Source: Acanthacorydalis orientalis
Taxonomy: Eukaryota; Arthropoda; Insecta; Megaloptera; Corydalidae
Assembly (NCBI GenBank): GCA_034766995.1
Contig: CM068323.1
Span: 3,722,967 to 3,786,966 of the forward strand
DNA: 64,000 nucleotides
Reading direction: 5' to 3'
Shown here: piece by piece, positions 45,337-57,189 of the stretch
Layout of the letters: the number at the start of each line of letters is the position of its first letter
Position numbering within the stretch: position 1 is the stretch's first letter
Made by a program: the position numbers and the translations under genes
Notes under the pieces: model-generated
The model's input: the letters and a program-made list of their open reading frames with translations, nothing else
Databases searched by the model: none
Told to the model about the DNA's origin: nothing

Positions 45337-45752
45337 GCATTGAGGCGTACACAAAGCAAACATTACAGTCAGAACACCAAAATCTTGATTCTTTTCTCAA
45401 ACCTTTTGAATAGCACAATTTGCACCTCCTGGTGACGTTTGCTCTTGAAGAATTAGTGGGAATATAATCGGTAGAATGTCTTTCAATAAATCTAATATTG
45501 ATAGTCTCGTAGTTCAAGTACAAGGCAAATCTTCACATTAAATTGTTATGTCCTTCATTATATTATAAAATTTATGTCGAGCTTTATACCAACGCATTAT
45601 GTTATAAATAAATGAAATATGAAGTAACAACTTATTTCAATCGATTTAATATTAATTTATTTTATTTTATAATTCGGTCCGGCCCTTGACTCGGAGACAG
45701 GATGACAATTTGGCTCCCGAAGTAGGAAAGGTTGCCCGTGCCTGGTTCATAT
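45337..45752 (-). pseudogene. piggyBac-like C-terminal fragment and terminus (family F, copy 2)
   Basis: The minus frame reads IRFIERHSTDYIPTNSSRAN, VTRRCKLCYSKGLRKESRFW and CSDCNVCFVYASM. The order RHxxxYIPxxxxKxxxTRRC, CxxC, RxWCxDCNV is the C-terminal Cys-rich domain of PGBD4/piggyBac-type transposases. The right end read inward is CCAGGCACGGGCAACCTTTC, CTACTTCGGGAGCC, then GGGCCGGACCG. The bases outside are TGAA, where TTAA would be expected. Copy 1 is at 28.9-29.7 kb. The catalytic part is absent in both. Confidence 0.65.
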
Positions 45753-45754
45753 TT

Positions 45755-46030
45755 TTGCTTTAATTTAGGGCGTTTTACTATACTAGTCCGTTTAGTACAC
45801 TCAACATTTTCATTGATTTCTAATCATTACACAAAAGGTCACACAATACAGGCGAGTGATATAAAAATAGATCATGTCGTCGATATGTTTTGCAAGAAAC
45901 ATTCGATGCTTGATTTAGTGTCACACATAAACATTTCAATTAAAAATACGACTCGTCTACGTATGTACGTCACCATCACAATCCTGACCTTTATAACATT
46001 GAAATATCTTCTAGGCAGCCAGAGAACCGA
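45755..46030. other. Unique spacer, nothing recognised
   Basis: A plus-strand open frame covers 45732-46112 but has no motif and runs into the TA microsatellite. Confidence 0.4.
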
Positions 46031-46037
46031 AGCGCAT

Positions 46038-46053
46038 ATATATACATATATAC

Positions 46054-46100
<47 letters not shown>

Positions 46101-46248
46101 ATGTATGTATAAAGATATAAACATGATTAAAAACAGAAACTAAAACGTATATATTTGATAGACAATGAGGTGAGTAAGATCTCTAATAACATGCGACGAC
46201 GTCATATTTGGCAACATGGCGAGCCACGTATTTTATACACACACACAC

Positions 46249-46325
<77 letters not shown>
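46038..46325. repeat. TA microsatellites
   Basis: TA/TACATA at 46038-46086 followed by GTGTGTGTGTATG, and CA-TA compound at 46238-46325. Confidence 0.95.
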
Positions 46326-46326
<1 letters not shown>

Positions 46327-46329
46327 GTA

Positions 46330-46824
46330 TGTGTGCAAGATAATTATACAGATTTATACATTCGAGCGGTCACTTCGGGCATGCGAGGTGCTAAGGGGTC
46401 ACATCTGCTCCCCACCAATCGGACAGCGCACCTTTTTTAGACAAGACTAGTTTTTCAGTTTCTGTATTTTTTGTTTTTGTTTTTTGTTTTGTTTTTTGTT
46501 TTCGTTTCACTAATATGCGGTAGGGTAGTACCCGGACCTATCCGAAGATATAATGCAGTGAACTGTGATATTTTTAGAAAATGATCACGCCAATTTATGT
46601 ATCGCTAAAGCGCGAATGTACTTTACACCGCGAACGTAATGCGATTATAAAAGCAACAAGTGTACATAAAATCGAATTAATGACGGTCACAAAAACTAAT
46701 TTAAGTACACATAATAAATACACACACACACAGACAGACAGACAGACGAAGTGTCTTTTATTAACAAATACGTGTACTGACATATGTGTGTACTTAAGAC
46801 ATCTGTACCTGATGATATATTGAG
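46330..46824. other. Unique spacer with minor simple repeats
   Basis: Contains a TTTTTGTTTTG-rich run (46460-46505), ACACACACACAGACAGACAG at 46722-46741 and a moderately GC-rich part near 46360-46430. No gene found. Confidence 0.45.
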
Positions 46825-46825
46825 T

Positions 46826-47098
46826 GTACAGATTAATTCGGTGCCGTTGCATTCAATCGATCATAACACTGTTTCGAATTAAAATATTTTCTTGTCGTTT
46901 TGAGATTTTCGAGTGGCGAATTTAATGTTTAAAAAACACTATGTGTCTTGGTCGAGCGGTTGGCATAACCAGACAAAACAGTAGCGAACACGGTGGAGTC
47001 TGAAGAGGAGCATATCAGGCATTGCATACTTTTCAGATTCCAGTTGAAAAAAAAATGATGCGGAATCCAGTGATTTGTTCATTAAAAAATGTCCATAG
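46826..47098 (+). pseudogene. Mariner family E, 5' end truncated by satellite
   Basis: Starts CAGATTAATTCGGTGCCGTT next to TA. After about 150 bp of leader the plus strand reads EEEHIRHC-like ISGIAYFSDSS and, one frame over, EHIRHCILFRFQLKK, then NDAESSDLFI. This is the mariner N-terminus (family EHIRHCxLFxFQLKxxAAE). Homology stops where the tandem satellite begins at about 47100, so the element was cut by the satellite or by the rearrangement that brought it here. Confidence 0.7.
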
Positions 47099-47099
47099 A

Positions 47100-50000
47100 A
47101 GAATTTAATTTAATTAATATTCAGGCTACAGATCTAATGAAGCTCTTGACCATATCTGGATCTAATCTGATTTTATTCGACATGACCTGACCTGATCTAA
47201 TCTTCCTTGCTTTGACCTGACTTGACTTTCTCTGATCTGTACTGACTTGACTTGCTTTTAACGGAAAAAAATATCTTTAGAACTGTTATATTCGTGGAAT
47301 TTTTCGATAACAGACTTGATCACGTTTGACCTAATCTATTCTAGCCTGACTCGATTCTCTCTGAACTTATCTTCTTTGATTGAACTTGCCTCTATCAAAA
47401 AAAATGTTTAGAACGGCTGTATTCAGAGAATTTGTCTGCTACAGTCCGGATCAAGTTTGAACTTATCTGATGTAAATCTCGACCTGACCGAACATGCTTT
47501 CATTAGAAAAAATATCTTTAGAACGGTTATATTTAAATAATTTTCATGCTACAGATCTGATCAAGCTTTACCTGATTTATTCTAACTTGGATTTTTACCT
47601 GAATTAACTTTACTTGACTTGCTAACAGAAAAAATATCTTAACAATATTTTTACTCAAAGAATTTTTCGGTTATATACCTGATCTGCTTTTACCTAACTT
47701 GCTTCTCTCTGATCTGATCTTATTTGATGGAACTTGCTTTTATCAAAAAAAGTGTTTAGAATGGCTGTATTCCAAGATTTTTTCTGCTAAAGACCTGATC
47801 AGGTTTGAATTCACCAGACTTCATTTGACCTGACTAGACTCTCTCTGATTCTCGTCTTACCTGACCGAACTTACTTTAATTGTAAAAAATATCTTTATAA
47901 CGGTATTTAAATAATTTTCATGCTACAGAGCTGATCAAGCTTTACCTGATTTAGTATAACTTGGTTTTTACCTGAATTGACTTAATCTGATCCAATCTGA
48001 CTAGATTTGACTTGTTTTTAACAGAAAAAATATCTTAACAATATTTGTACTCCAATAATTTACCAGCTACACACTTAATCAGGTTTGACCTGATCTGCTC
48101 TTACCTAACTTGATTCTCTCTGATCTGATCTTATTTGACTGAACTTGCTTTTAACAGAAAAAATATCTATAGAACGGTTGTATTCAAAGAATTTTTGTAC
48201 TACAGATCTGATCAGGCTTTACCTGATTTAATCTAACTTGACTTTTTACCTGAATTGACTTTATTTGATGAAATTTCATTTGTTTTTAACAGAAAAAATA
48301 TTTTTACAATATTTGTACTCGAAGAATTTTTCGGCTACACACCTGTTCAGCCTTTACCTGATCTGCTCTTACCTAACTTGATTCTCTCTGATCTGATCTT
48401 ATTTGATGGAACTTGCTTTTATCAAAAAAAGTGTTTAGAATGGCTGTATTCCAAGATTTTTTCTGCTAAAGACCTGATCAGGTTTGAATTCACCTGATGT
48501 AAACTGATTGCATTTGACCTGACTAGACTCTCTCTGATTCTCGTCTTACTTGACCGAACTTACTTTAATTAGAAAAAATATCTTTATAACGGTATTTAAA
48601 TAATTTTCATGCTACAGAGCTGATCAAGCTTTTCCTGATTTAATATAACTTGGTTTTTACCTGAATTGACTTAATCTGATCCAATCTGACTAGATTTGAC
48701 TTGTTTTTAACAGAAAAAATATCTTAACAATATTTGTACTCCAATAATTTACCAGCTACACACTTAATCAGGTTTGACCTGATCTGCTCTTACCTAACTT
48801 GATTCTCTCTGATCTGATCTTATTTGACTGAACTTGCTTTTAACAGAAAAAATATCTATAGAACGGATGTATTCAAAGAATTTTCATACTACAGATCTGA
48901 TCAGACTTTACCTGATTTAATCTAACTTGGCTTCTTACCTGAATTGACTTTATTTGATGAAATTTCATTTGTTTTTAACAGAAAAAATATTTTTACAATA
49001 TTTGTACTCAAAGAATTTTTCGGCTACACACCTGTTCAGCCTTGACCTGATCTGCTCTTACCTAACTTGATTCTCTCTGATCTGATCTTATTTGATGGAA
49101 CTTGCTTTTATCAAAAAAAGTGTTTAGAATGGCTGTATTCCAAGATTTTTGTGCTAAAGACCTGGTCAGGTTTGAATTCACCTGATGTAAACTGATTGGA
49201 TTTGACCTGACTAGACTCTCTGATTCTCGTCTTACCTGACCGAACTTGCTTTAATTAGAAAAAATATCTTTAGAACGGTTGTATTTAAATAATTTTTATG
49301 CTACAGATCTGATCAGGCTTTAACTGATTTAATCTAACTTGGCTTTTTACCTGAATTGACTTTATTTGACGAGATTTCACTTGTTTTTAACAGAAAAAAT
49401 ATATTTACAATATTTGTACTCAAAGATTTTTCCAGCTACACACCTGATCAGGCTTGACCTGCTCTTCTCTTACCTAACTTGATTCTCTCTGATCTGAACT
49501 TATTTGATTTAACTTGCTTTTAACAGAAAAAATATCTATAGAACGGTTGTATTAAAAGAATTTTCATACTACAGTTCTGATCAGGCTTTACCTGGTTTAA
49601 TCTAACTCGGCTTTTTATCTGAATTGACTTTATTTGACGAAATTTCAATTGTTTTTAACAGAAAAATATCTTTGCAATATTTGTACTCAAGGATTTTTTC
49701 GGTTACACACTCGATCAGCCTTGACCTGATCTGCTTTTACCTAACTTGATTGTCTCTGATCTGATCTTATTTGATTGAACTTGCTTTTATCAAAAAAAAT
49801 GTGCTTAGAATGGCTGTATTCAAACATTTTTTCTGTTAAAGACCAGATTAGGTTTGACTTTACCTGATATAACTTGATTCGATTTGGCCTGACTAGACTC
49901 TCTCTGATTCTCGTCTTTCCTGACCGAACTTGCTCTAATTAACAAAAAAATATATTTAAAAAGGTTGTATTTAAATAATTTTCATGCTACAGATCTGACC

Positions 50001-50940
50001 AGGCTTTACCTGGTTTAATCTAACTTGGCTTTTTACCTGTTTTTTTACACAATCTGATCTAACCTGATTTGGTTTGACCTGACTAGTCGTCTCTGATTTC
50101 ATTTTACCCGACTGAACCTGCTTTCATTAAAATATATCTTCAGAACGGTTATATTCAAAGAATTTTCAGATTTGACCTGATTTGATCTGGCTATTTTACA
50201 TGAATTCACTTCATCTGATATGACCTGATTCGACTTGTTCTTAACAGAAAAAATGTCTATAGAACAAGTGTATTCAATGAATTTTCTGACTACAGGCCTG
50301 AACAAATTTGACTTTACCTGATTAAACCTGACTTTATTTGACTTGATTTGCTCTGATTTCATTTTACTTGACTGAACTTGCTTTCATTAAAAAAAATATC
50401 TTCACAACGGTTGTATTCAAAGAATTTTCAGGCTACAAACCTGATCAGACTTAACCTGATTTGATCTATACTGCCTATTTGACCTGAATTGACTTGATCT
50501 GATTTGACCAAATTTGACTTGTTTTTAACAGATAATAATATCTTTAGAACGGTTATATTAAAAAAAAATCAGACTACAAACCTGATCAGGCTTCACTAGT
50601 CTGATCAATTTGGACTCTCTTTGACCTGATCTGGTCTGTTCCGACTTTAGCGGAATTGACTTTTAGAAAAAAATACCTATTAAATAATCTATTAAATATC
50701 TATCTAACCTGACTATATTTGATCTGATCTGGTCCATACAGACTTGATTTGACTTTCAGAAAAAAAGATCTATTAAATAATTGAATTCAATGAATTTCCA
50801 GGCTACAGATCTAATTAAGCTTGACCAGAACTGTTCTAACCTGTCTTTACTTGCCTTTATCAGAAAAGAAAATCTTTCAAAGACTTTCCAAGCTACAGGC
50901 CTGATCATACTTGACCAAATCTGATCTAACCTAACTTATG
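47100..50940. repeat. Satellite with about 137-bp monomers in a 5-mer higher-order repeat
   Basis: Each monomer contains a TTxxxAACAGAAAAAATATC box, a GAACGGTTGTATTCAAAG box, GGCTACA-ACCTGATCAGG, and runs of CTGA(C/T)CTGA. Five variants (marked by TTTATCAAAAAAAGTGTTTA, TTTAATTAGAAAAAATATCT, ACAATATTTGTACTCC, TATAGAACGGTTGTATTC and a second ACAATATTTGTACTC type) occur in fixed order. The TATCAAAAAAAGTG marker begins near 47731, 48410, 49099 and 49778, a period of about 680-690 bp. Order breaks down toward both ends, with shorter monomers before 47700 and after 50100. There is no coding sequence. Confidence 0.93.
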
Positions 50941-50944
50941 CTGC

Positions 50945-51472
50945 CTTTAAGAGCTAATAAACAGATAATCGATTTATCATTTAAAATGATAATGGATTTA
51001 AAAATATACATATTTTTATGTACACAGTACGCACTTAATTATCTGAAGGTTTTTAGAAAAACACACATATTTATATTTAAGATTATAAGTTATTAGAAAA
51101 CAATAAACCTTCATTTTATATTTGAATCAGTAGAAAGTATCTCAAGCGACGATTGTCCCCATTACTACCTCTCCACCTCTGATAAGAAAATCAAAAGGTC
51201 TGACCGGATTTCATTACACGTGAATACAAAAATGTCTCGAAAAATTTTGCTTTTCATAATTTTTTGGTCATTTGAGGAACATTCGTTCGAAAAGTTGACG
51301 TTTTAGAATTGTGTTTACAAGAATTGTCCCGAGAAGAATTGTACTCGAGGTATTTTCTAACTGCAAGTATTAGTGGTGATAATTTTGGTTGAACATACTC
51401 ATTAATGATTGATAGATTGAACATTCTAATCATTTATTTGTACAGCATAGGACTTATTTTTTTATTTTATAT
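50945..51472. other. AT-rich spacer between satellite and mariner C
   Basis: No repeats shared with the rest of the window and no gene recognised. Confidence 0.45.
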
Positions 51473-51474
51473 TA

Positions 51475-52734
51475 CGTGTTGGAATTAATTTGTAGCGTTT
51501 TACAAGAGATGGCGTAGGTAGTACATTCTTCCATTGTTCCCTTTAACCAAATATTCCCCGTAAAACAGCTGTCCTTAGGCGTCAGTTTCAGTATATGTCA
51601 TTTGGTTGAAGCGTAAATAACAACACTTTGTACTTTATCGAATATGCCGAATTTCGTGCCGGATGAATTGTTTTTGCGGGGAGTTTTACTTCATTACTTT
51701 AACATGAAAAAAAGTGCTGCCGAAAGTCATCGTATTTTAGTGGAAGTTTATTGTGAGCATACTCTAGCTGAGCAAACGTGTCGGAAGTGGTTTGCATGTT
51801 TTAAAAGTGGTGATTTCGACTTGGATGACAAGGAACGACCTGGACAGTCGAAAACGTTCGACGATGAAGAATTGGAGGCATTGCTTAATGAAGACCCGTA
51901 TCAAACACTTCAAGAATTGTCTGAATCGTTGGGAGTTGACTTGTCAACGGTAGGAAAACGCCTCAAAGCCATGGTAATGATTCAAAAGCAAGGAAATCGT
52001 CTCCCATACGAATTGAAACCGAGGGACGTTGAAAGGCGTTTTTCTAGCTGTGAGCTGCTGCTTCAACGGGAGAAAAGGAAGAGATTTTTGCATCGAATTG
52101 TCACGGGCGATGAAAAGTGGATCGATTACGACAATCCCAAGCGCAGAAAGTCATGGTTAAGCCCGGCCAACCATCAACACGAGCGGCGAAGCCAAATATC
52201 CATGGATCTAAGCTCATGCTCTGTATTTGGTGGGATCATAAGGGTGTGCTCTACTATGAGCCGCTCAAACCGAATGAAACCATCACTGGAAATCGTTACC
52301 GACTACAATTGATGCGCTCGAGCCGTGCATTGAAGGAAAAACGGCCGGAATACTTTGAAAGACACGACAATGCTCGTCCGCACGTCGCAAAACCGGTCAA
52401 AACATACTCGGAAACGCTCGAATGGGAAGTTCAACCCCACCCTCCGTATTCTCCAGATATTGCTCCTTATGATCACCACTTGTTTCGATTGATGAGTCAT
52501 GGCCTGTCTGGGAAGAAGCTCACTTCGTATGAAGATTGCAAAAAATGGGCCGATTCGTGGATTGCATCTAAAGACGAGGCATTCTTCCGACGTTGGTATT
52601 CGTCTCCTGCCTGAAAGATGGGAAAAAGTAGTGGCTAACGATGGACAATACTTTGAATGATATGTTTTTTCAATTGCATTTAAAATAAACGATCTTTTTT
52701 TGATGAAGAAAATGTTACGAATTCCAACACCCAA
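51475..52734 (+). mobile_element. Mariner family C, full-length copy (about 1260 bp)
   Basis: The left end is GTGTTGGAATTAATTTGTAG near 51477 and the right end, inward, GGGTGTTGGAATTCGTAAC, near TA at both borders. Its sister copy at 12563-13398 has lost the middle. Confidence 0.9.
51644..52660 (+). pseudogene. Mariner C transposase, DD34D, frameshifted
   Basis: Starts MPNFVPDELFLRGVLLHYFN, continues through TCRKWFACFKSGDFDLDDKE, the second helix-turn-helix TLQELSESLGVDLSTVGKRL, YELKPRDVERRFSSCELLLQ, and FLHRIVTGDEKWIDYDNPKR (first Asp). A shift near 52170 moves it to the frame with KPNIHGSKLMLCIWWDHKGV, LKPNETITGNRYRLQLMRSS, ERHDNARPHVAKPVKTY (second Asp) and YSPDIAPYDHHLFRLMSHGL (third Asp, 34 residues on). 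The segment before the second Asp looks about seven residues short of what I expect of the family. A second shift near 52605 displaces the end, ERWEKVVANDGQYFE. Catalytic residues are present; the gene is broken. Confidence 0.93.
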
Positions 52735-52739
52735 TAAAA

Positions 52740-53212
52740 TAACATCACAGGAAAATTTAAGAAAATAGATTAGATTTAATGTCGTATTTGCTACTTTTAT
52801 TTCTAACAATTTACTGATTATCAGCAATCCATAAATAAATTAACCGGCAGTATTTGTTTGTTACAAATAAGAACAGTTCTGAAATATACGAATGATTTAA
52901 TCTAACAAACATTCCAAAAAAAGTTACATGAGTAAGCGTATGATTCAACGGTTTTATAGTTACTTGCCTGGTACGTCAGTGTGATGATGTGATTTAAGAA
53001 TGAAATACAATTGGCAAACATTATTTATTGTTGTGATTGGCAAAGTTTTTATTTCTTATCGTTCTTTTCAAAAAAAAGTATTTACTCATTCATCCTGCTC
53101 CACAAACAAACAAATTCAAATGGATCCAAGCAAAATATTTATCCGTTTAACTAGACTGTACATGTTATTTGCAGTAAATAGATTTGGCTTGCGGTAGTCG
53201 TAGTTTAAAGCA
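52740..53212. other. Unique AT-rich spacer
   Basis: No recognised features. Confidence 0.4.
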
Positions 53213-53213
53213 G

Positions 53214-53500
53214 TGTTTCTCAAACTGTGTTCCGCGGGAATATAGTTTGCGAAATGATGATATGAGCCGCTCACAGGACAAATCGATTAACTCCATAAAA
53301 CAAAAAGTGATGAAATAATGTACACTGTTTTTTTAAAAAAATTCCCTTTATAATATAAATCTAAATAAACATTGTTGAATGCATAAATGCAGATGTAACT
53401 CTTATATAACGATGTTTAAAACGAATAAGATAAAATAGCCATAGAGTAATCGCCACTAGTTACACAATTTTTGTGTGAATAGTACTATACCCTAGTAATA
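53214..53500 (+). mobile_element. hAT-like left terminus
   Basis: CAGTGTTTCTCAAACTGTGT followed by TCCGCGGGAATATAG is a classic hAT (Charlie-type) terminus. The sequence that follows is AT-rich and I cannot find the other end or any transposase. It ends before the mariner A fragment at 53505. Confidence 0.55.
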
Positions 53501-53504
53501 TACC

Positions 53505-53683
53505 CTATTCACCGGACATGTCACCCTGCGACTTTTTCCTATTCCCCCATATGAAAAAAATCGTCAAAGGTCGACATTTTGACTCCGTTGAAGATATCCA
53601 AGAATCTGTGACGAGGGTACTCGGAGAGGTCCCACAAGAAGTGTTCCAGAATTGTTACGAAAACTGGAAAACCCGCTGGAATA
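53505..53683 (+). pseudogene. Mariner family A, C-terminal fragment (copy 2)
   Basis: The plus strand reads YSPDMSPCDFFLFPHMKKIV, KGRHFDSVEDIQESVTRVLG, EVPQEVFQNCYENWKTRWN, nearly identical to copies 1 and 3, and passes directly into TATATATATGGAATATATAT. The third catalytic Asp is present and everything else is lost. Near-identity despite being a fragment means the truncation is recent. Confidence 0.92.
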
Positions 53684-53724
53684 TATATATATATGGAATA
53701 TATATGGAATATATATATTGCCGC

Positions 53725-54632
53725 TTTGTATTTATGAATAAAGAAATATCCATCTAATTCACTTTCAGTACACTATCTTAAAGTACAGACATTTGCATAA
53801 AATCAAAAGAAATCCTCAATCTTAGTTACTTGTGACATGGTTAGAAAACGAGTCACTTTCCCATTCACATCTCGGTAAGAGGACACACTCTCAAACAGAT
53901 CAACCAGAAGATCAGGCAGTGCTGTGTATCCTTCAAGTTCTCCATATCTAATTTCATTGGATTTATTTTTATAGAGATATCTTAAAAATAAAGTTCTCTC
54001 TTTTTCCTCTTCTTATTAAGCTTGAGGTATTCTTCGGTTACTTTGTCTCACACTGGAGCTCGATGGATGAGATTACCAGCTCTGTGTTCATCTCTTGGGC
54101 GGTCGTCCAGATAATCTTTTCCCAAGGTCATTCATTTTTGCAAACGTGTTTAAATCACTAATTTCTAATTCTATCCGCATGGTTATTCCTTTTCCGAGGC
54201 ACCATGCGATTTCTTTGATCATTTTTCTGTTTTTTCGGAAGGTAGGGTTGCTAATCTTGCCTTCAGACCTTCCTCCTTTATCGTGGATCAGGATCGGTAA
54301 CAATTGTATCAGACTACTCAATCCATCTGACACAATTGCAAGTGGAGTTAAAAAAATAAAGTTCGTATGAAAACGACAACTATCGCTGAATTATAATAAG
54401 CTGCTGAAGCTGAATGTGTAGCAATATCACGAGGTATCTTAGATGATATACAAAATTCAGTTTTTCGAAGATGTGAACAATTCGTGGATGAAAATGGAAG
54501 ACAGTTTGAACACTTGCGTTAATGCATATATTTCTCTTGCATTTTTTCATCATTATAAATTAATTAAGTTGAATTTATGGTATTAAATATAGGAATTATT
54601 AACGATAAAAATGTGAACACATTTTTTGTGGA

Positions 54633-54636
<4 letters not shown>
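53725..54636. other. Unclassified, possibly decayed transposon coding
   Basis: The minus strand holds two open stretches, one near 53770-54010 (TALPDLLVDLFESVSSYRD) and one at 54088-54333 (KNRKMIKEIAWCLGKGIT). The plus strand at 54390-54522 ends in GILDDIQNSVFRRCEQFVDE. These look protein-like but I cannot name a family, and neighbouring frames are broken. Confidence 0.3.

Positions 54637-54720
<84 letters not shown>
54637..54720. repeat. (TA)n tract
   Basis: About 41 uninterrupted TA units. Confidence 0.97.
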
Positions 54721-54722
<2 letters not shown>

Positions 54723-54724
54723 TT

Positions 54725-55700
54725 ATAATCAGTTTTATAAAATAATATACGCCGTAAATAATCCCATGGAATGACCCGATCGACCTTGGCTATTAAAATA
54801 ATGCTATAAATTTGTACGCTGTACGGTAATTACTTTTTTTTTATTTTTTTTATGACCTTAAATTATTGTTCAGTGTAATATCATCATATTAATCTGTACA
54901 TTTAACAAGTTTCACATACGATAAATTCTGATTTCGTAACATTTAAATATGTCTGTCTGTGTGTTTCACGTTCTTCTTCCTCCGAATACTATATTATTTT
55001 TATTTTAATATGCATGGTGTCCATTTACATGTGGTGCTATTTGTCGATCTTTTTAAAAATCTACACGATTAGTATACATAATTCTAAATATTAATGTTTG
55101 ATCTTAGTGTAAATTTTAGTGAAATTTGACTGAAATGGTTCAATTTTTGCTCTGTTTATTGTTGTATTTTTTTTCAATTGAACCGTTTTGTAGTTGAGAT
55201 CTTGTTGATTTGTTGTGTTATGGGTTTTGCGTATTTTGGATCAATTTATTATCTCTGTTTGTAGTTTTCAGCATGTGTGTCTTCAGGAAGAATCTAAATG
55301 ATTTTAAAGAATTTAAATACATTTATCTAAAACATACTTGAAGATGGTATATGGATCAGAACTAGTTGAAATAAGAAATTAAGTAATCCTAATGAACAAA
55401 TACCACAAGACAAGTCTACTGGAATATATTCTTTTTTTAATGGGAAAAAAATCAGTATATTAACTGTGGACTAATTTTAAAAACACATGTAGCCGTGTCA
55501 GCAATTAAGATTGTATCTTTTAATCATAGGTAAAGAATCTCTAGATGACAAGGTACAGGTTAAAAATCTATGGCATGAAAACGTTGGACTGGGAGGTGCG
55601 GAGTATTAACTCTCTACGACATCACTAGAGGCACTGTCCGCTGATACACAGATGCTCTGATCCTCTAAAAGAGAATCTATGGAATGACGGTGAACAGTTG
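54725..55700. other. AT-rich spacer, nothing recognised
   Basis: No repeats shared with the rest of the window and no convincing open frame. Confidence 0.45.
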
Positions 55701-56056
55701 AACCACCTCCAAGAAAATCCAAGTTGTCTCAATCGACAAAAAAGATCATGACCACATTTTTGCAAGTCATTTTATTAATAAATTTTAATGAGCTCAATGC
55801 CACAGTTAATCGTACAATATTATTGCATAAATTTTGGAATAATCGTGTAAATCGAATGAAAAGGAGTGCGCTTGTTGCACGACAATGCATCATTTCACTA
55901 CGTTACTGTTTCTCACGCCGCTATTCGAGAGTGTGTGTCTTTTAACACTAAACCTACCGCTACCGGTCAAATTGACCGTTTTCAAACTCTTGTACAACTT
56001 ACACATATTTAAACGTTATCATATCGCTATCAAACTTTAAGATTTTGCTTAATATA

Positions 56057-56768
56057 CGAGGTCAGACAATTAAGTAATGCGACAAAATTCAAAAATCGAG
56101 TATATTTAAAAATTAAGGCACATCGCTGCGATCACCTTCAAAGTAGTGCCCTTCCGCATCTATACACTTATTCCAGGGAGTTTTCCAGTTTTCGTAACAA
56201 TTCTGGAACACTTCTTGTGGGACCTCTCCGAGTACCCTCGTCACAGATTCTTGGATATCTTCAACGGAGTCAAAATGTCGACCTTTGACGAATTTTTTCA
56301 TATGGGGGAATAGGAAAAAGTCGCAGGGTGACATGTCCGGTGAATAGGGCGGTTGTGGTAACGTTGCGATGCCTTTAGACGCCAAAAACTGAGAGACACT
56401 GAACGCACTGTGACAGGGAGCATTGTCGTGATGCAGAACCCAAGTCTTCGCGATCTCTGGACGCACTCTGAGCACCCTTTTTCGTAATTTTTCGAGCACA
56501 TTGCGGTAGAATACTTGATTTACGGTTTGTCCAGGTGGTACGAACTCTTTGTGAACCACCCCTTTGCTGTCAAAGAAGCAAATCAACATGGTTTTCACTT
56601 TGGACTTGCTCATTCTCGCCTTCTTTGGCCTTTGTGCTCCAGGGGACAGCCACTGTTGGCTTTGTCGTTTAGTTTCGGGGTCATATTGAAAGAACCAACT
56701 TTCATCACCAGTAATAACTCGATCGAGAAGAGTAGGATCACTTTCAACCTGCTCGAGACAATCTTGAG

Positions 56769-56823
<55 letters not shown>

Positions 56824-57016
56824 TTTTCGTGACATTCATTACTCGCGCGTTGTTACAAAACACTAAACAGCTGGCGAAGAAATGATCGTACGAGGGTGGT
56901 CAAGGTCTCAATCGAGAGAGTAGGGATCTGCTATTACGGTGGCGGAGTTACAGGTTCGCAGTGTTACCACAGGCCGAGAAAAAAAATCGGTCGCATTACT
57001 TAATTGTCTGACCTCG
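56057..57016 (-). mobile_element. Mariner family A, 960-bp copy 3, inside piggyBac
   Basis: Same ends as copy 1 (CGAGGTCAGACAATTAAG) with TA at 56055-56056 and 57017-57018. The minus frame at 56113-56770 carries the same deleted transposase with GDESWF, HHDNAPCHS and SPDMSPCDFF intact and only a handful of changes (LDRVITGDES; WKTPWNKCIDAEGHYFEGD). Just upstream of the catalytic domain a (TA)n tract (56772-56820) stands where copy 1 has TTAAAATTTTGCTTTAAATT. Both copies share the N-terminal loss, so a deleted form was itself spreading, presumably using transposase from a full copy elsewhere. Confidence 0.94.
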
Positions 57017-57189
57017 TATGCATACAATATATTCTTCAGTATTTACTTCTACTTTTTTTTTCTAAGAAATATATGTAGTCTGTCCTATCTACCGCGGCCG
57101 GTCTATTTGACCGGTCGAGAAAATATTTTATTTACTCTTCTAAATCTATACAATCAGTACAAACTAAAGGCTATCTCAAGGTTGTTGCC

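Noticed and set aside
50099..50362. 87-residue Lys/Ser/Asn-rich minus frame in the satellite
   Set aside because: Made of monomer repeats; the same region in other higher-order units is not open.
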